A stretch of 64,000 nucleotides of DNA from an uncultured Verrucomicrobiales bacterium (GTDB lineage Bacteria > Verrucomicrobiota > Verrucomicrobiia > Verrucomicrobiales > DEV007). The position numbers and the translations under genes are program-made. Positions 62,622 through 64,000 of the stretch are shown piece by piece. The stretch lies in assembly GCA_937891465.1 (NCBI GenBank), contig CALAHF010000080.1:1-64000 (forward strand), read 5' to 3'. Within the stretch, counting starts at the first letter, position 1, and each line of letters begins with the position of its first letter. Below the pieces are notes generated by a model. That model saw only the letters and a list, made by a program, of their open reading frames with translations, was not told the origin of the DNA and did not search any database.

Positions 62622-63472
62622 ACCAATTGGTCGACCCAATCGGTCACGATTTCCATGAATTCATCGTTCGCGGGTTCGCGAAATAGCTCGTGACGCAATC
62701 CATGAAGCAGCACGTATTCTTTCGCTGATGTCGCGACGGCTTCAAAGAGTTCGCGGGAATAGTGCGGTGGGCAGATTTCATCGGCGGTTCCCTGAGTAAT
62801 CAACAAGATGGTGGGATCTTCGAGAAGTGGTCCCACGGCATTGATATCATCGGCGTGAAGCATCAAGTCGGCCCCAAGCCGTAGGCTGACTCGGTTGTGG
62901 CGACCTTCGATTCGATGGGTGCCGGGCGTCGGATTTGAGGGATCGATGTGGCGAACTTTCTTCAGGGTTACCCCGGAGGAAATGGTGAACTTAGGGAGTA
63001 AACTCGCCAAATGAGCCGCAGAATCCTGGAGAATTTGAGATTTCCCATGGCGCGGTTCCAACAACGGAGAACTGAGCCACAGCCAGTTGAACGCATTTTT
63101 TTCCCGCAACGCGATGTGACGCAGAATGAAAAATCCGCCGGTGGAATGCGCGTAGCCGCCCACGGGTTTTCCGGGGAATAGCTCTGCAATCAGTTCGAGA
63201 TGCTCGTCGATCAGATCAGCTGCGACATGGACTCCGGGAATATCGCCGCGAATACCTTCGGACGCGCCATTTCCCGGCCAATCAAAGCCCACAGAGGCAA
63301 AACCATGTTCAGCAAAGAGTTCTGCCGCTTCGATATGGCAACCCTGATGATCGCCAAGGCCATGCAGCATTAGAAAAACACCGCGCGTTTCTGTTTTCTC
63401 CGGACGAACCACACGGCGGAAAATTTCGAGGCCGGTCAGTTTTGACACGACGATTTCATCATCAATCTGCAT
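62618..63472 (-). CDS. alpha/beta hydrolase, monoacylglycerol-lipase-like
   Basis: A 284-residue Hydrolase_4 type serine hydrolase. VFLMLHGLGDHQGCH forms the oxyanion region; FDWPGNGASEG follows; the nucleophile is in GYAHSTGGFF, with Ala in place of the usual first Gly of GHSMGG; GTADEICPP gives Asp and LRHELFREP the His. It likely hydrolyses lipid or short-chain esters. I start at Met 63472 (MQIDDEIVVSKLTG); the ATG at 63529 would add 19 residues of doubtful value. Confidence 0.85.
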   Translation of the reverse strand: MQIDDEIVVSKLTGLEIFRRVVRPEKTETRGVFLMLHGLGDHQGCHIEAAELFAEHGFASVGFDWPGNGASEGIRGDIPGVHVAADLIDEHLELIAELFPGKPVGGYAHSTGGFFILRHIALREKNAFNWLWLSSPLLEPRHGKSQILQDSAAHLASLLPKFTISSGVTLKKVRHIDPSNPTPGTHRIEGRHNRVSLRLGADLMLHADDINAVGPLLEDPTILLITQGTADEICPPHYSRELFEAVATSAKEYVLLHGLRHELFREPANDEFMEIVTDWVDQLV

Positions 63473-63563
63473 TTTTGTAACAGTTACCAAACAATCATTC
63501 CACATTCCAGTTGCGAAAAGGGCGGGCATGTTTTAATTTTGCGCTCGCCTCGGCGAACGGTAA

Positions 63564-63638
63564 GCGCGATTAACTCAGTGGTAGAGTATCACCTTGACAT
63601 GGTGGGAGTCACTGGTTCAAATCCAGTATCGCGCACCA
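63564..63638 (+). tRNA. tRNA-Val(GAC)
   Basis: A 75-base cloverleaf with encoded CCA. GCGCGAT pairs with ATCGCGC, the anticodon loop TTGACAT gives GAC, and the T arm is ACTGG, TTCAAAT, CCAGT. The D arm ACTC/GAGT is intact. Confidence 0.95.
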
Positions 63639-63659
63639 TCTTTCTTTTAGTAAAAACCA

Positions 63660-64000
63660 ATGGCAGGCGGCGATCAGATCATTCCTCCACCAGTTTGCGT
63701 GGCCGTTCTGAACCACAAAAGTCGCGACGGTTTCGTCGACTATGCCCACGGCCCTGGGAAATACGTTCCGGGAACGCATCCGCCGATCAATTATCATGCT
63801 TACGCTGCGGCGACGCGGGGTGCTTTTTTTGATAAGGCGACCGATGTGATTGAGCAAAAGGATCGGTTTGATGCGGTGCTTGTTCTGATTCGCAGCCGCA
63901 CCTGGGTCACGCTGGATGCGGTGAAACAACTCAAAGAAGCGGGGATGAAGGTGCTGGTTTCGTGGAAGGAATCCGGGCCGTATCAGATCACCAAACAGCT
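63660..64000 (+). CDS. truncated open frame continuing past the window
   Basis: An open frame from ATG at 63660 to the end of the window, at least 113 codons and without a stop. It begins MAGGDQIIPPPVCVAVLNHK and continues VDYAHGPGKYVPGTHPPINYH, DKATDVIEQKDRFDAVLVLIRSRTW and KEAGMKVLVSWKESGPY. The region looks like the N terminus of a Rossmann-type enzyme, perhaps a glycosyltransferase, but this is a guess. It starts 21 bases after the tRNA. Confidence 0.65.
   Translation, partial: MAGGDQIIPPPVCVAVLNHKSRDGFVDYAHGPGKYVPGTHPPINYHAYAAATRGAFFDKATDVIEQKDRFDAVLVLIRSRTWVTLDAVKQLKEAGMKVLVSWKESGPYQITKQ

Overview
The window most likely comes from a chromosome of a Verrucomicrobiota (PVC-group) bacterium. 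The evidence is family-level: a giant secreted PVC-type dehydrogenase with a C-terminal cupredoxin, three secreted formylglycine sulfatases, a multiheme PVC-type cytochrome, PulG-like pseudopilins that are the only type II-like gene at their locus, many TTG/GTG starts and few strong Shine-Dalgarno sites. No 16S gene is present, so genus is not claimed.

Layout. 1-450: the edge of an accessory region, with a tiny Lys/Gly-rich protein and an orphan 3' half of tRNA-Arg(UCU), probably the attachment-site scar of an island lying to the left. 0.6-9.3 kb: a polysaccharide or sulfated-carbohydrate catabolism block (PVC dehydrogenase, two sulfatases, hydroxypyruvate-isomerase-like TIM barrel, sodium/solute symporter). 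9.5-20.6 kb: housekeeping (aspS, nuclease, ExbD, dnaE, a small outer-membrane barrel, glyoxalase, two secreted unknowns, PhoH, bactofilin). 20.8-24.0 kb: a coupled pair of secreted Lon-type proteins, the first catalytically dead and the second with an intact Ser-Lys dyad. 24.0-28.9 kb: the most distinctive locus, a RiPP cluster with a divergent ABC exporter, a GrrM/OscB-like radical SAM/SPASM maturase, a 77-residue Cys/aromatic precursor and an MNIO (DUF692) enzyme with a fused C-terminal partner-like domain. 29-33 kb: tRNA-Arg(ACG), a secreted-protein gene broken by an in-frame amber codon, a pseudopilin, a third sulfatase and a 49-codon ORF. 33-47.4 kb: beta-CASP nuclease, tadA, rpe, xseA, pseudopilin, glgB, ROK kinase, coaX, HAD phosphatase, pentaheme cytochrome, zinc-ribbon membrane protein, eno and an FtsB-like gene. 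47.5-51.8 kb: a TroABCD-type metal ABC operon whose first permease carries a DtxR-like domain. 51.8-56.5 kb (minus strand): queA, 7TM-HD, ybeY, unknown, clpS, mscL. 56.7-64 kb: flavin reductase, intradiol dioxygenase, DUF1015, unknowns, CYTH, gluQ, alpha/beta hydrolase, tRNA-Val(GAC) and a truncated CDS.

The intergenic DNA is unusually structured. A palindromic element built from ACCCTRTTGG and TTCG modules occurs at ten loci, nine at or between gene ends and one inside the dnaE reading frame. Three further inverted-repeat families are present: a nested 24-bp palindrome, a pair of AT-rich foldback elements, and a TAGCCGCAAAAAAG array.

Functional links: TadA acts on the tRNA-Arg(ACG) encoded here. 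QueA and GluQ both belong to queuosine metabolism. The 7TM-HD protein and YbeY keep their classic coupling. The rSAM, precursor and MNIO genes form a probable peptide-modification pathway whose final product I cannot infer.
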